64,000 nucleotides of DNA, from the NCBI GenBank assembly GCA_002281855.1, contig NCHQ01000011.1, positions 1-64,000 on the forward strand, given 5' to 3'. The stretch is from Rhodospirillales bacterium 24-66-33. Its GTDB lineage: Bacteria; Pseudomonadota; Alphaproteobacteria; Reyranellales; Reyranellaceae. Shown here piece after piece: positions 1 to 8,537 of the stretch; the stretch's first letter is position 1; the number at the start of each line of letters is the position of its first letter. The position numbers and the translations under genes are program-made. Under the pieces are notes generated by a model. The model searched no databases. It saw only the letters and a program-made list of their open reading frames with translations, and was not told where the DNA came from.

Positions 1-119
1 GAGCTTCGACGCCCCTGGGTGAGTCGGTCTACCCGCCGCCACCGCGCCGGCTAGTCTAGCCGATCCGGCAGACGCCGACTTACAAGGGTGAGGTTATTGT
101 CGTTGGAATGACCGATGGA

Positions 120-1454
120 TCAGGCCCGCCGGCTCGCGGCGTTCCAGTACTGCTCCAGATTCGAGATCAGCGCCGGGCTGAAATGGCAGTAGGCCTGCTC
201 GCGCGCGTAGAGCGCGGCGTAGCGGCGGAACGTGTCGAGCGGCTCGACGCCGAGCCGCAGCGCGCGGCGGTTGCCGATGGCGCCGACCGCGCCGGAGCCG
301 GTCAGGCGGTCGATGACGCGCCCGATGGTGGCGTCGATCTCCTCCGGCGCCACGACCTCGTCGCAGATCATGCGGCCGACCTCGGAATCGCACTCGATGC
401 GGCGCTCGTACATGATCGCCTGGCGCGCGAGCCGGTCGCCCACGAAGCGTGACAGGCGCAGGTTCGCCATCGCCGGGATGATGCCTTCCTTGCGCGCCGG
501 CAGGGTCATGTACGCGTCGCGGCCGGCGATGTTGAAGTCGGAGGCCAGCAGGATCTGGCAGCCGCCGCCGATGGCGAAGGTCTCGACCGCCGAGATCCAG
601 AGCTTCTCGATCGAATCGCCCGCCACCTCGTCCGGTGGCACGTCCGGTCGGGCGAGGCCGCGGAACATCTTGTTCACGAACCCCATGTCGCGGATCAGGA
701 ACCACAGGAACGGGATCTTGCCGTAGTAGAGGTGGGTGAGGTTGATGCCGGCATTGTAGACGCGGCGGCCGGCATACTTGCCCTCGGGCACCACGTCGCC
801 GCGCAGCACGGCGACCTCGCTCTGCCGGTCGAGGATGCAGACGTCGGCGCCGATCTCGGTCGCGGCCTGGGTGGCGTTGTCTTCCGAATTGAGGAAGCGG
901 CGGTTCGACAGCAGCAGCACCGCCGCCTTGCCTTGGCGCTCCACCTTGGCGCAGCCGAGATCGAGGCCGCCGTCGCGCTGGAACTTCGCCAGCGCGTCCG
1001 CCGATTCCTCACGGGGCAAAAGCATCGCGTGGCAGAGGTGCAGGCCGCACTCGGGATCGGCGAGGAACTGGTTGCAGAGGATGCCCTGGTCGATCTCCAC
1101 CCCGTCCTTCTCGGACTGGCGCAGCTCGGCTTCGGCCGCGACCTCGGCTTGCGTCGGCGCGAGGCCGGGCACGAGGGCGGCGGCGTCGTAGACCAGCCGC
1201 TCGATGCGCACGAACCTGGCGCGGTTGTCGGTCAGCCGGTCGTAGAGCGTGCGGGCGTGACGGCGCAGGAAGGCGAAGCGGGCCTCGCGCGCGGCCTGTT
1301 TGAGAGACTCGGCGGCATCATAGGCGGCAGCATCGCGGTTCGGCTTGGCGGGCAGGCGGGAGAGACGGTCCGCGCTGTCGCGCCAATAGACGGAGAAGGC
1401 AGCCGTGTCGGCCGCGAAGTCGCCGCTGGCCGCGACCGGCGCCATGCCATCCAT
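120..1454 (-). CDS. DpgC-like enoyl-CoA hydratase/isomerase-fold oxygenase
   Basis: The 444-residue protein has an N-terminal helical region and a C-terminal crotonase fold, the layout and length of (3,5-dihydroxyphenyl)acetyl-CoA 1,2-dioxygenase (DpgC), a cofactor-free oxygenase. Visible crotonase motifs are NAGINLTHLYYGK (oxyanion-hole region), ETFAIGGGCQILLASD, and LPARKEGIIPAMANLRLSR. Ordinary enoyl-CoA hydratases are about 260 residues, so length and motifs favour DpgC. The start is the ATG at 1454, with AGGA 8 nt upstream; an adjacent GTG at 1457 is possible. The gene lies 25 bp after tRNA-Gly on the same strand and may share its transcript. No DpgA, DpgB or DpgD neighbour is visible, so the substrate is unknown. 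Confidence 0.8.
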   Translation of the reverse strand: MDGMAPVAASGDFAADTAAFSVYWRDSADRLSRLPAKPNRDAAAYDAAESLKQAAREARFAFLRRHARTLYDRLTDNRARFVRIERLVYDAAALVPGLAPTQAEVAAEAELRQSEKDGVEIDQGILCNQFLADPECGLHLCHAMLLPREESADALAKFQRDGGLDLGCAKVERQGKAAVLLLSNRRFLNSEDNATQAATEIGADVCILDRQSEVAVLRGDVVPEGKYAGRRVYNAGINLTHLYYGKIPFLWFLIRDMGFVNKMFRGLARPDVPPDEVAGDSIEKLWISAVETFAIGGGCQILLASDFNIAGRDAYMTLPARKEGIIPAMANLRLSRFVGDRLARQAIMYERRIECDSEVGRMICDEVVAPEEIDATIGRVIDRLTGSGAVGAIGNRRALRLGVEPLDTFRRYAALYAREQAYCHFSPALISNLEQYWNAASRRA

Positions 1455-1479
1455 CACGACGTTCCTGCCCGAAAAATTA

Positions 1480-1554
1480 TGGAGCGGGCGACGGGATTCG
1501 AACCCGCGACCTACGGCTTGGGAAGCCGACGCTCTACCCCTGAGCTACACCCGC
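1480..1554 (-). tRNA. tRNA-Gly (anticodon CCC)
   Basis: Read on the minus strand, the sequence folds as a complete cloverleaf. It has a 7-bp acceptor stem starting GCGGGTG, a 4-bp D stem, an anticodon loop TTCCCAA giving anticodon CCC, a T loop TTCGAAT, and an encoded CCA end. The anticodon arm matches the familiar E. coli glyU tRNA-Gly(CCC) pattern. Confidence 0.95.
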
Positions 1555-1563
1555 ATTGGCTCC

Positions 1564-1594
1564 ATTCTAGCCCGCCGTTGCGCCCGAGGTCCAA
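1564..1594 (-). promoter_or_regulatory. Possible sigma-70 promoter for tRNA-Gly
   Basis: On the minus strand TTGGAC (1594-1589) and TAGAAT (1569-1564) are separated by 19 bp, and TAGAAT ends 9 bp before the tRNA 5' end. The spacer is a little long, so this is a moderate match. Confidence 0.35.
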
Positions 1595-1596
1595 TC

Positions 1597-2769
1597 GTGT
1601 ATCTCAAGAACATGCTCGATGAAGTCCTCACCCCCGAAGAGCGCGCCGTCGTGGCGCGCGCCAAGACGTTCGCCGAAGAACAGGTCGCGCCCAACGCCGC
1701 CCGCTGGGAATGGGAGCGCCGCTATCCGCTCGAAACCATCAAGGCGGCCTGCGCCCTCGGCCTCAACACGATCGAACTGGCGAAGAAGCACGGCGGGCAG
1801 GGCCTGTCCTTCTCCTGCAAGCTGCGCGCCTTCGAGGAGATCGCGCGGCACGACTTCGCCTTCGCCTTTGCGCTGATCAACCATCACAATGCCTGTGCGC
1901 GCTTCGCCCGCGACGGCCAGCCGGCCCAGGTCGCGCGCCTGCTGCCGCGCATGCTGACCGGCGACCTCATCGGTTGCGCGGGCCTCAGCGAGCCCGGCGT
2001 CGGCAGCGACTTCGGCGGCCTCGAAATGGAAGCCGTGCGCGTCGAGGGCGGCTGGAAGGTCAACGGCGCCAAGGCCTGGATCACCAATGCCGCCGTGGCG
2101 GGCCTTTCCGTTGCCTATGCGCAGACGGACAGGTCGCAGGGCTATCGCGGCATCATCTGCCTCGCCATCGAGGCGGAGCGGCCGGGCTTTCATCGCGAGG
2201 CGCCGTTCGAGCTGCATGGCGGCCACGCGATCGGCGTCGGCGGCTTCCGGCTGGTCGACTATTTCGCGCCCGACGAGGCGGTGCTGCATCCGCCGGGCAA
2301 GGCGTTCAAGGCGGCGCTGGCCGGCATCAACGGCGCCCGCGCCTACGTGGGGGCCATGTGCTGCGGCATGCTGCAGGCCTCGCTGGAAACGGCGGTGCGC
2401 TACACCCAGCAGCGCCGGACCTTCGGCCAGCCGGTGATCGAGCATCAGGGCGTGCGCTGGAAGCTGGTCGACGCGGCGACCGATCTCGAGGCCGCCCGGC
2501 TGCTCTGCTATCGCGCGGCGCGCCTGATCGACGAGGGCGCCGACGCCGTGCTGCCGGCCGCCTATGCCAAGAAGTTTGCGACCGACATGGCCGTGCAGCG
2601 CATCGCCGACTGCATCCAGGCGATGGGCGCCAATGGTCTGCGCGCCGACTATCCGCTGGCCCGCCATCTCGCGGGCGCCAAGATCGCTGCCTATACCGAC
2701 GGCTCGATCGAGATGATGAACGAGCGCATCGGCGCGGGGCTGGCTTCGGTGTTCGGGACGCCGGCTTAG
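1597..2769 (+). CDS. Acyl-CoA dehydrogenase family protein
   Basis: This 390-residue flavoprotein would oxidise an acyl-CoA at the alpha-beta bond and pass electrons to ETF. It shows the family signatures CAGLSEPGVGSDFGG, the following GAKAWITNA segment, and QRRTFGQPVIEHQGVRWKL. The GTG start at 1597 is preferred because GAGG lies 7 nt upstream; the ATG at 1612 is the alternative. At the C-terminal position where most members carry the catalytic Glu (YEGT motif) this protein has YTDGS, with Asp at residue 368. That may mean an unusual substrate or a weakened base. It converges with the PLP gene downstream across a long inverted repeat. Confidence 0.85.
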   Translation: MYLKNMLDEVLTPEERAVVARAKTFAEEQVAPNAARWEWERRYPLETIKAACALGLNTIELAKKHGGQGLSFSCKLRAFEEIARHDFAFAFALINHHNACARFARDGQPAQVARLLPRMLTGDLIGCAGLSEPGVGSDFGGLEMEAVRVEGGWKVNGAKAWITNAAVAGLSVAYAQTDRSQGYRGIICLAIEAERPGFHREAPFELHGGHAIGVGGFRLVDYFAPDEAVLHPPGKAFKAALAGINGARAYVGAMCCGMLQASLETAVRYTQQRRTFGQPVIEHQGVRWKLVDAATDLEAARLLCYRAARLIDEGADAVLPAAYAKKFATDMAVQRIADCIQAMGANGLRADYPLARHLAGAKIAAYTDGSIEMMNERIGAGLASVFGTPA

Positions 2770-2789
2770 GACAAGAGACGACGATCATC

Positions 2790-2862
2790 GGAGCGCGCCA
2801 CTCCAGTTGCGCTCATGCCTGCCTGCCGACGAAGCTTGAGCGCCACTGGAGTGGCGCGCTCC
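2790..2862. repeat. Long inverted repeat between convergent genes (GCGCCACTCCAGT family)
   Basis: Two 26-bp arms (2790-2815 and 2837-2862) match with one mismatch and flank a 21-bp loop. The core GCGCCACTCCAGT recurs in another inverted repeat at 48248-48305, so this is a dispersed palindromic element. Between two converging genes it could also act as a bidirectional terminator, but there is no T-run. Confidence 0.7.
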
Positions 2863-2873
2863 AATGAGGCTCG

Positions 2874-4028
2874 TTAAGCGTTGTGGGCGCGCTTCAGCGC
2901 TTGGTCGAGATCGTCGAACAGGTCGCTGCTCTCCTCGACGCCGACCGACAGCCGCAACAGGTCGGGCGGGCAGGGTGTGCCCGGGCCCTCGATGCTGGCG
3001 CGATGCTCGATCAAGCTCTCGACGCCGCCCAGCGAGGTGGCGCGCTTCCACAATTCGACGCGCGCCGCCGTGGCGATGGCCGCGCGCTCGCCGCCCTTCA
3101 CCCGGACCGACAGCATGCCGCCGAAGCCGCCCTTCATCTGCTTTGCCGCCACCGCGTGGCCGGCGAAGGAGGGCAGGCCGGGATAGAGGACCTGTTCCAC
3201 CATCGGATGCTCGGCGAGCTTTTCCGCCAGGCTCTGGGCCGAGGTGCACGCCCAGGCGACGCGCGGGAAGAGGGTGCGCATGCCTCGCATCAGCAGCCAC
3301 GCCTCGGTCTGGCCGAGAATGGTTCCGAGTTGCGCGCGGATGGTCCGCAGCTTCGCCCAGTGCGCATCATCGCGCGCGCCGGTGAGCGCGCCGGCGATGA
3401 TGTCGGAATGCCCGTTGAGGTACTTGGTCGCCGAGTGCATGACGATGTCGGCGCCGTGCTCGATCGGCCGCGTCAGCACCGGCGTGGCGACCGTCGAATC
3501 GACCCCCAGCAGGGCGCCGGCCTTGTGAGCGATCTCCGCGATGGCGGCGATGTCGGACACGCTCCAGGTCGGGTTGGCCGGCGTCTCGATCCAGACGAGC
3601 TTGGTGAGCCCGGGCTTCACCGCGGCCGCCACCTGATCGGTCTTGTCGCTGTCGACGAAATCGACCTTGAGGCCCCAATGCGTGGCGAAGGTCATCAGCC
3701 AGTTGCGCAGCGCCCAGTACATGACTTTCGAGGCCACCACATGGTCACCGGGCGAGAGGGCGAGGAAGCAGGCGCTGGCGGCGCTCATGCCGGAGGAGAA
3801 GATCAGCGATTTCGCCCCGCCTTCCAGCGCCGTGAGCGTTGCCTCGGCCTGGTCGAACGTGGGATTATCGGCGCGCCCATAGATGCGGCCGGAACTGTAT
3901 CCGTTGTCCTCGTCTCGCAGATAAGTGCTGGCCATGTGGATCGGTGGCACGACCGCCCGGGTGACCGGGTCGATCCATCCCATCGCCTGGGCGGCGAGGG
4001 AGGCGGGAGCAAATTTCTTCTCGGACAT
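2874..4028 (-). CDS. Cys/Met metabolism PLP-dependent enzyme (cystathionine beta-lyase-like)
   Basis: The 384-residue protein belongs to the trans-sulfuration family of PLP enzymes, which cleave or form cystathionine and related thioethers. The PLP-binding lysine lies in HSATKYLNGHSD. The GRIYGRADNPT and FSSGMSAASACFLAL segments form the active site and phosphate-binding region. Sequence alone does not separate cystathionine beta-lyase from gamma-synthase or gamma-lyase; the lyase call is by overall resemblance. The start is the ATG at 4028, without a strong ribosome binding site. No met gene is adjacent. Confidence 0.8.
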   Translation of the reverse strand: MSEKKFAPASLAAQAMGWIDPVTRAVVPPIHMASTYLRDEDNGYSSGRIYGRADNPTFDQAEATLTALEGGAKSLIFSSGMSAASACFLALSPGDHVVASKVMYWALRNWLMTFATHWGLKVDFVDSDKTDQVAAAVKPGLTKLVWIETPANPTWSVSDIAAIAEIAHKAGALLGVDSTVATPVLTRPIEHGADIVMHSATKYLNGHSDIIAGALTGARDDAHWAKLRTIRAQLGTILGQTEAWLLMRGMRTLFPRVAWACTSAQSLAEKLAEHPMVEQVLYPGLPSFAGHAVAAKQMKGGFGGMLSVRVKGGERAAIATAARVELWKRATSLGGVESLIEHRASIEGPGTPCPPDLLRLSVGVEESSDLFDDLDQALKRAHNA

Positions 4029-4198
4029 CGGGGCACCGTCGGCTTACACAAATCTTACGTCGATCGCGCCCTTATAGCGCATCGCAGCACTTGAAATGAC
4101 GATGCAGTAGTAGCTTCATATATAGTGATTTGCTTGCGTCATCTTCAGGATCGGCACGGTTGCCGACGAGACGGCAAACACTCGCTGGGGAGTCAGGA

Positions 4199-4825
4199 AT
4201 GGACGGTCAGACCCTGCACACGAAGCAGCTTCACACGGCCGGTCGCGGTGACCGCGTCGCCCGCACGCGCGAATCGATCGTGGCCTCGGCCCTGGCCCTC
4301 GCCGCGGCCGGGCAGGTCGCGCCGATCGTGCGCGACATCGCCCAGATGGCCGGCGTCTCCGCCCGCACCGTGTTCCAGCACTTCGCCGACACCGCCGAAC
4401 TCTACGTCGCCGTCCTCGGCCGCGTGCTGGCCGCCCTGGTCGGGGAAGCGCCTGAGCTCGCCTCTGCCGGGCCGATGGAGCAGCGCGTGTCCAGCCTGAT
4501 CAACCAGTGCGCCGACCGCTACGAGCAACTCCGCCCGATGTGGACCTTCGTCGAGACGCTGCAGCGCCGCTCGCCGGAAGCGGCCGATATGATCGCGCAG
4601 ATCTACAGCGCCAACACCGCACACCTCTCGCAGGCCTTCGGTGCCGAACTGGGCGCGCTGCCGGCGGAATCGCGGCAGCGGACCCTGACGGCCCTCGCCC
4701 TGGCCATTGCGCCGGAAAGCTGGGTGGTGCTGCGCCAGCGCCTCGGCCTTTCGGTCGACCAGGCGCGGGAAGAACTCGGCTTCGTGGTGCAGTCGGTCTT
4801 CACGACCGAGGCCGCGCGCCGCTAG
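4199..4825 (+). CDS. TetR family transcriptional regulator
   Basis: The 208-residue protein has an N-terminal TetR helix-turn-helix (VRDIAQMAGVSARTVFQHFA, about residues 40-60) and a helical ligand-binding region. The chosen ATG follows GGGGAG; the reading frame stays open 23 codons upstream to 4130. It resembles the second TetR in this window at 44055, notably in the C-terminal ESWVVLRQRLGLS/DSWMNLRERQRLS segment, so the two are probably distant paralogues. Its stop overlaps the stop of the convergent ChaC gene. Target and ligand are unknown. Confidence 0.85.
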   Translation: MDGQTLHTKQLHTAGRGDRVARTRESIVASALALAAAGQVAPIVRDIAQMAGVSARTVFQHFADTAELYVAVLGRVLAALVGEAPELASAGPMEQRVSSLINQCADRYEQLRPMWTFVETLQRRSPEAADMIAQIYSANTAHLSQAFGAELGALPAESRQRTLTALALAIAPESWVVLRQRLGLSVDQAREELGFVVQSVFTTEAARR

Positions 4826-5391
4826 CCGCCCGAGGTTCCTGCGCCGCTGGCGGCGGCGTGGGCCAACCTTTCCAGCGCGCGGTCGCTGAGACCGAGTTCG
4901 CCCAGATGGGCGACCGTATTCAGCACGTAGTCGAGGCTGGTGCCGGTGACGCCCCGGCCCTGGCGGATCAGGCGCAGCGCCTCCGTTTCCGGCAGCTTCC
5001 CGGCGAACTGCCGGTGGGAGCGATCGGCGAGATAGACCAGGGACGGCACGATCCGCCCATCGTCGAGCCGGATCGGCCGAACCGTCTCCACGTAAACGCC
5101 GTCATTGTCGATCTCGCGATGGACGAGATAGCGCCGCACCTCGTCGTAGGCGGCGTCGGGCAGCCGGTGCGCCAGGCCGCGGCAGGAGCCGCCCGGCAGC
5201 AGGCCGAGCATGAGCCCTGGCCTCTCGGGCGTGCCGCGATAGTGTTCCGAGTAGATGCAGAAGGCGCGGTGCCAGCCCTGAAGTCGCGCCGCCTGCGTCT
5301 CCGGCGTGGCGAAGCCCGGGTTCCACATCAGCGAGCCGTAGCCGAAGACCCAAAGGGGCCCGGTCGAACATGTTCCTGTGAGCGTGCTCAA
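4822..5391 (-). CDS. ChaC-like gamma-glutamylcyclotransferase
   Basis: ChaC-type enzymes release 5-oxoproline from glutathione. The nucleotide-binding-like motif VFGYGSLMWNPGF, the GWHRAFC segment and the catalytic-region Glu in VHREIDNDGVY are all present, and the fold is complete (189 residues). The ATG at 5475 lies inside an intergenic repeat and is probably not used. A TTG at 5391 with AAGGA 8 nt upstream is preferred; a GTG at 5427 is also possible. The gene converges with the TetR gene with a 4-bp overlap. Confidence 0.8.
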   Translation of the reverse strand: MSTLTGTCSTGPLWVFGYGSLMWNPGFATPETQAARLQGWHRAFCIYSEHYRGTPERPGLMLGLLPGGSCRGLAHRLPDAAYDEVRRYLVHREIDNDGVYVETVRPIRLDDGRIVPSLVYLADRSHRQFAGKLPETEALRLIRQGRGVTGTSLDYVLNTVAHLGELGLSDRALERLAHAAASGAGTSGG

Positions 5392-5427
5392 TCCCAGAGT
5401 CCTTCGGTCTCGAGTTGACCCACTCAC

Positions 5428-5534
5428 CTCATCCTGAGGAGCACGCCGAAGGCGTGCGTCTCGAAGGATGGGCATCAGACGCGGTGCTCGTGCCCACCCT
5501 TCGAGACGCTCACCGCGTTCGCTCCTCAGGTGAG
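5428..5534. repeat. Intergenic inverted-repeat element
   Basis: A left arm beginning CCTCATCCTGAGGAGC and ending near 5473 pairs with a right arm at about 5491-5534, including GTCTCGAAGG/CCTTCGAGAC and CTGAGGAGC/GCTCCTCAG. CTCATCCTGAGGAGC is a widespread palindromic repeat of alphaproteobacterial genomes (general knowledge). It lies between tyrC and the ChaC gene. Confidence 0.75.
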
Positions 5535-5580
5535 GTCTTTTGTTGAGGTGCTATCCCTCGATCAGTCGCCCGGAGAGGCT

Positions 5581-6465
5581 CTAGGCCTGGTTGAGGTGGA
5601 TCAGGGCGCGGCGGATCTCGCGCGTGCGCGTGAACAGGTCGAACAGCTTGTCGCCCTCGCCCCAGCGGATGGCGCGCTGCAGGTAGAAGAGGTCCTCCTG
5701 GAAGCGCTGGAGGACTTCGAGGACGGCCTCGCGGTTGTTCATGAACACGTCGCGCCACATGGTGGGATCGGAGGCGGCGATGCGCGTGAAGTCGCGGAAG
5801 CCGCCGGCGGCGAACTTCAGGATCTCGCTGTTGAGGTGACCGCCGAGATCGTCGGCCGTCCCCACGATCGTGTAGGCGATCAGGTGCGGCAGATGCGAGG
5901 TGATGGCCAGGATACGGTCATGGTCCTTGGGGTCGATGCGCTCGACCTGGCTGCCGAGACCCTTCCAGAAGGCTTCGAGCCGGGCGACGGCGGCTTCGTC
6001 GCTGTCGGGCAGCGGCGTCACGATGCACCAGCGGCCCTGGAACAGATCGAGCAGCGCGGCTTCGGGGCCGGAATTCTCGGTGCCGGCGACCGGATGGGCC
6101 GGCACGAAATGCACGCCCTTGGGGATGTGCGGCGCCATGTCGGCGATCACGGTCTGCTTCACCGAGCCTACGTCCGAAACGATGCAGCCCGGCTTCAGGC
6201 TCGACGCGATGGCCTGGGTCGCCGGCCCGCAGGCGCCGACCGGCGTGCAGACGATCACCAGGTCGGCATCCCGGCAGGCTTCCGCGAGATCGGTGCCGCA
6301 ATGATCGGCAAGCTTCAGCTTGTTGGCCAGGGCCGCCGTCTCGGGGCTGCGCGTTGCCGCCACGATCGTCTTGGCCAGGCCGCGCTTGCGGGCCTCCAGC
6401 GCGATCGAGCCGCCGATCAGGCCGATGCCGATCAGCGCGATCTTGTCGAACAGGGGTTCGGTCAT
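5581..6465 (-). CDS. tyrC: Prephenate/arogenate dehydrogenase
   Basis: This 294-residue enzyme makes the tyrosine precursor by NAD(P)-linked oxidative decarboxylation of prephenate or arogenate. The N-terminal Rossmann motif GIGLIGGSIALEARKRG is at about residues 13-29, and the DVGSVKQ and HPVAGTENSG motifs of the TyrA family follow. The start ATG overlaps the hisC stop (ATGA), so the two genes are translationally coupled. There is no fused chorismate mutase; a separate gene for it is two positions upstream in the same operon. Confidence 0.9.
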   Translation of the reverse strand: MTEPLFDKIALIGIGLIGGSIALEARKRGLAKTIVAATRSPETAALANKLKLADHCGTDLAEACRDADLVIVCTPVGACGPATQAIASSLKPGCIVSDVGSVKQTVIADMAPHIPKGVHFVPAHPVAGTENSGPEAALLDLFQGRWCIVTPLPDSDEAAVARLEAFWKGLGSQVERIDPKDHDRILAITSHLPHLIAYTIVGTADDLGGHLNSEILKFAAGGFRDFTRIAASDPTMWRDVFMNNREAVLEVLQRFQEDLFYLQRAIRWGEGDKLFDLFTRTREIRRALIHLNQA

Positions 6466-7550
6466 TTCGCGGCCACGAAGCGGGCCAGCGAAGCCTGCAC
6501 CGCCTTCACCTCGGTCTCGGTTCCGACCGTGATGCGCAGGTGCTCGGGCAGGCCGTAGCCCGCCACGAGGCGCGGGATCAGACCGTCGTTCATCAGCCAC
6601 TCATTGGCTGCGACGGCGCGTTCCTTCGAGCCGAAGCCGACCAGCACGAAGTTGCCGACGCTGGGCACCGGCTCGAGGCCGAGCTTCGCGAGCTCGGCGC
6701 TGAGCCACGGCAGCCAGATGTCGTTGTTGGTGCGGCTGGCGTCGGTGTGGGAAATGTCCTCGAGCGCCGCGATGCCCGCGATCTGTGCCGGGAGGTTGAC
6801 GTTGAACGGCTGGCGCAGCCGGCTCATGACATCGACGATTCCCGCCGGCCCGTACATCCAGCCGAGACGCAGCCCGCCCAGGCCGTAGATCTTCGAGAAG
6901 GTGCGGGTCATCACCACGTTCTCGGCCTGGTCGACCAACTCGACGCCCGATTCGTAGTCGTTGCGGCTGACATACTCGGCATAGGCCGCGTCGATGATCA
7001 GCAGAACGTTCTTCGGCAGGCCGGCATGCAGGCGGCGCACATCGTCCTTGGTGACGTAGGTACCGGTCGGATTGTTCGGATTGGCGAGGCAGACGATGCG
7101 CGTCCTGTCCGTCACCGCCGCCAGCATCGCGTCGATGTCGCTGCCATAGTCCTTGGCTGGCGCCGCGACCGGGGTCGCACCGACGCCCAGCGCGTTGATC
7201 GCGTACATCAGGAAGCCGTACTGGCTGTAGAGCAGCTCGTCGCCGGGGCCGCAGTAGGCGCGCACCAGCAGGTTCAGGATCTCGTCGGAGCCCGCGCCGC
7301 AGACGATGCGGGCCGGATCGAGGCCGTAGTGGCGGCCCAGCGCCTTGCGCAGCTTCGCGGTGTCGCCATCGGGATAGCGGTGCAGCTCGGAAGCCGCCTT
7401 GGCGTAGGCCGCCATCGCCTTCGGCGAGGGCCCGAGGGCGCCCTCGTTGGACGACAGCTTGGCGATCGTCTCCTTGCCGTCGATCGAGTCCTTGCCCGGC
7501 ACATAGGGCGCGATCTTCATGATGCCCGGACGCGGGGTGAGCGCGCTCAT
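6462..7550 (-). CDS. hisC: Histidinol-phosphate aminotransferase
   Basis: The 362-residue class I/II PLP aminotransferase has the cofactor lysine in TRTFSKIYGLGGLRLGW, the ANPNNPTGTY motif and C-terminal LRITVGTETE. HisC-type enzymes act on histidinol phosphate; in alphaproteobacteria, copies beside tyrC often also make phenylalanine and tyrosine. It sits between the chorismate mutase gene and tyrC in one operon, which supports an aromatic role in addition to, or instead of, histidine synthesis. Confidence 0.9.
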   Translation of the reverse strand: MSALTPRPGIMKIAPYVPGKDSIDGKETIAKLSSNEGALGPSPKAMAAYAKAASELHRYPDGDTAKLRKALGRHYGLDPARIVCGAGSDEILNLLVRAYCGPGDELLYSQYGFLMYAINALGVGATPVAAPAKDYGSDIDAMLAAVTDRTRIVCLANPNNPTGTYVTKDDVRRLHAGLPKNVLLIIDAAYAEYVSRNDYESGVELVDQAENVVMTRTFSKIYGLGGLRLGWMYGPAGIVDVMSRLRQPFNVNLPAQIAGIAALEDISHTDASRTNNDIWLPWLSAELAKLGLEPVPSVGNFVLVGFGSKERAVAANEWLMNDGLIPRLVAGYGLPEHLRITVGTETEVKAVQASLARFVAAK

Positions 7551-7574
7551 GCCAGTCTCCTCCGAAAGTTCAGA

Positions 7575-8426
7575 TCACGGTTTGGCGTCGATCGGCACGG
7601 CATAGGCGCCGATGGCGGCCGCGCAACCCTTTTCCAGTCCCAGGGCCGCTTCGAGGTCGCGCAGGCGCGGATCGTCGTCGGCAATCACGCCCGGCACCTC
7701 GACGAGATAGTGATGCACGCCGGCCACGACCTGGTCCAGCGCCGACGTGAAGCCGGGCAGGCCGGCCTTGGCGATCGCGGCGGCGATACGGTCCCGGCTC
7801 AGGCCGTTCTTCGCCTCGACCGACAGGAGGGCGCGATCCGAACCGCTCGGTTCGGCGTCGATGCGGGCCAGCACGAAGGCCGAGATTCCGCGCGCCCGGG
7901 CATTCGGCATGGTGAGGAAGGGAAGACGGGCCACGACGGTCGGCAGGGTCGTGTCCTTGCCGGCGAGCAGGGGCCACCAGGGGGCCGAATCCGTCTCGAG
8001 GGGGGCCGGCACGATGCCGATGGTCGTCGGTCCGGCGCGCACGGCGGACAGGACGCCGGCGGGCGTGTCGTGGGCGACGAACGGGATCTGGCAGCCGAAA
8101 TGATCGCGGGCGAGGTCCCAGTAGCCGGGCTGGTCGTCCGGCCGGCAGATGGCGATCTTGAGCCCGGGTGTCTGGATCAGCGTGAAGGCGCTCATCATCT
8201 CGCGCCACATGCGATAGACGGCCCCGGACGGAAACCCGCCCTCGTGGGTCGCCAGCCGCTTGCGCAGCACCTGGGCCTCGCGGCCCGGACGCAAGGCGAG
8301 GCCGCCCGCGGTCTTGGTTGCGGAGATATGCCCGACGACCTCCGCGCGACGGCGGATCAGGCCGTGCAGTTCGGTATCGATGGCGTCGATTTCCTGCCGC
8401 AAGCTGTCGAGACTGGGAGCGTCCAT
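7575..8426 (-). CDS. Chorismate mutase (AroQ domain) with C-terminal extension
   Basis: The N-terminal 90 residues form an AroQ-type chorismate mutase domain (LRQEIDAIDTELHGLIRRRAEVV), converting chorismate to prephenate. The remaining 190 residues look like a periplasmic-binding-like or degenerate prephenate dehydratase-like domain, but I see no clear dehydratase active site. The ATG at 8426 is preferred to the open frame reaching 8498 because AGGA lies upstream. It is the first gene of the hisC-tyrC operon and is divergent from metX. Confidence 0.8.
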   Translation of the reverse strand: MDAPSLDSLRQEIDAIDTELHGLIRRRAEVVGHISATKTAGGLALRPGREAQVLRKRLATHEGGFPSGAVYRMWREMMSAFTLIQTPGLKIAICRPDDQPGYWDLARDHFGCQIPFVAHDTPAGVLSAVRAGPTTIGIVPAPLETDSAPWWPLLAGKDTTLPTVVARLPFLTMPNARARGISAFVLARIDAEPSGSDRALLSVEAKNGLSRDRIAAAIAKAGLPGFTSALDQVVAGVHHYLVEVPGVIADDDPRLRDLEAALGLEKGCAAAIGAYAVPIDAKP

Positions 8427-8503
8427 TAGGCCGTTTTTTCCTGTGCGCAGCGGCGATACTACGTCCGCACTGCCCGCGTAAAGGCAAACAAGCCGCAAGA
8501 GGC

Positions 8504-8532
8504 TTGCCTCCCGCCATCCGCGACCGTATAGA
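8504..8532 (+). promoter_or_regulatory. Sigma-70-type promoter of metX
   Basis: TTGCCT (8504-8509) and TATAGA (8527-8532) are separated by exactly 17 bp. Transcription would start near 8539, at the 5' edge of the SAM-II aptamer. Confidence 0.65.
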
Positions 8533-8537
8533 GCCTC

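Noticed and set aside
2790..2862. CRISPR-like repeat
   Set aside because: Single inverted pair with no regular spacers or cas genes.
4104..4118. TGCA box upstream of the TetR gene at 4199
   Set aside because: ATGCAGTAGTAGC only matches half of the 18-bp box and lacks the second TGCA.
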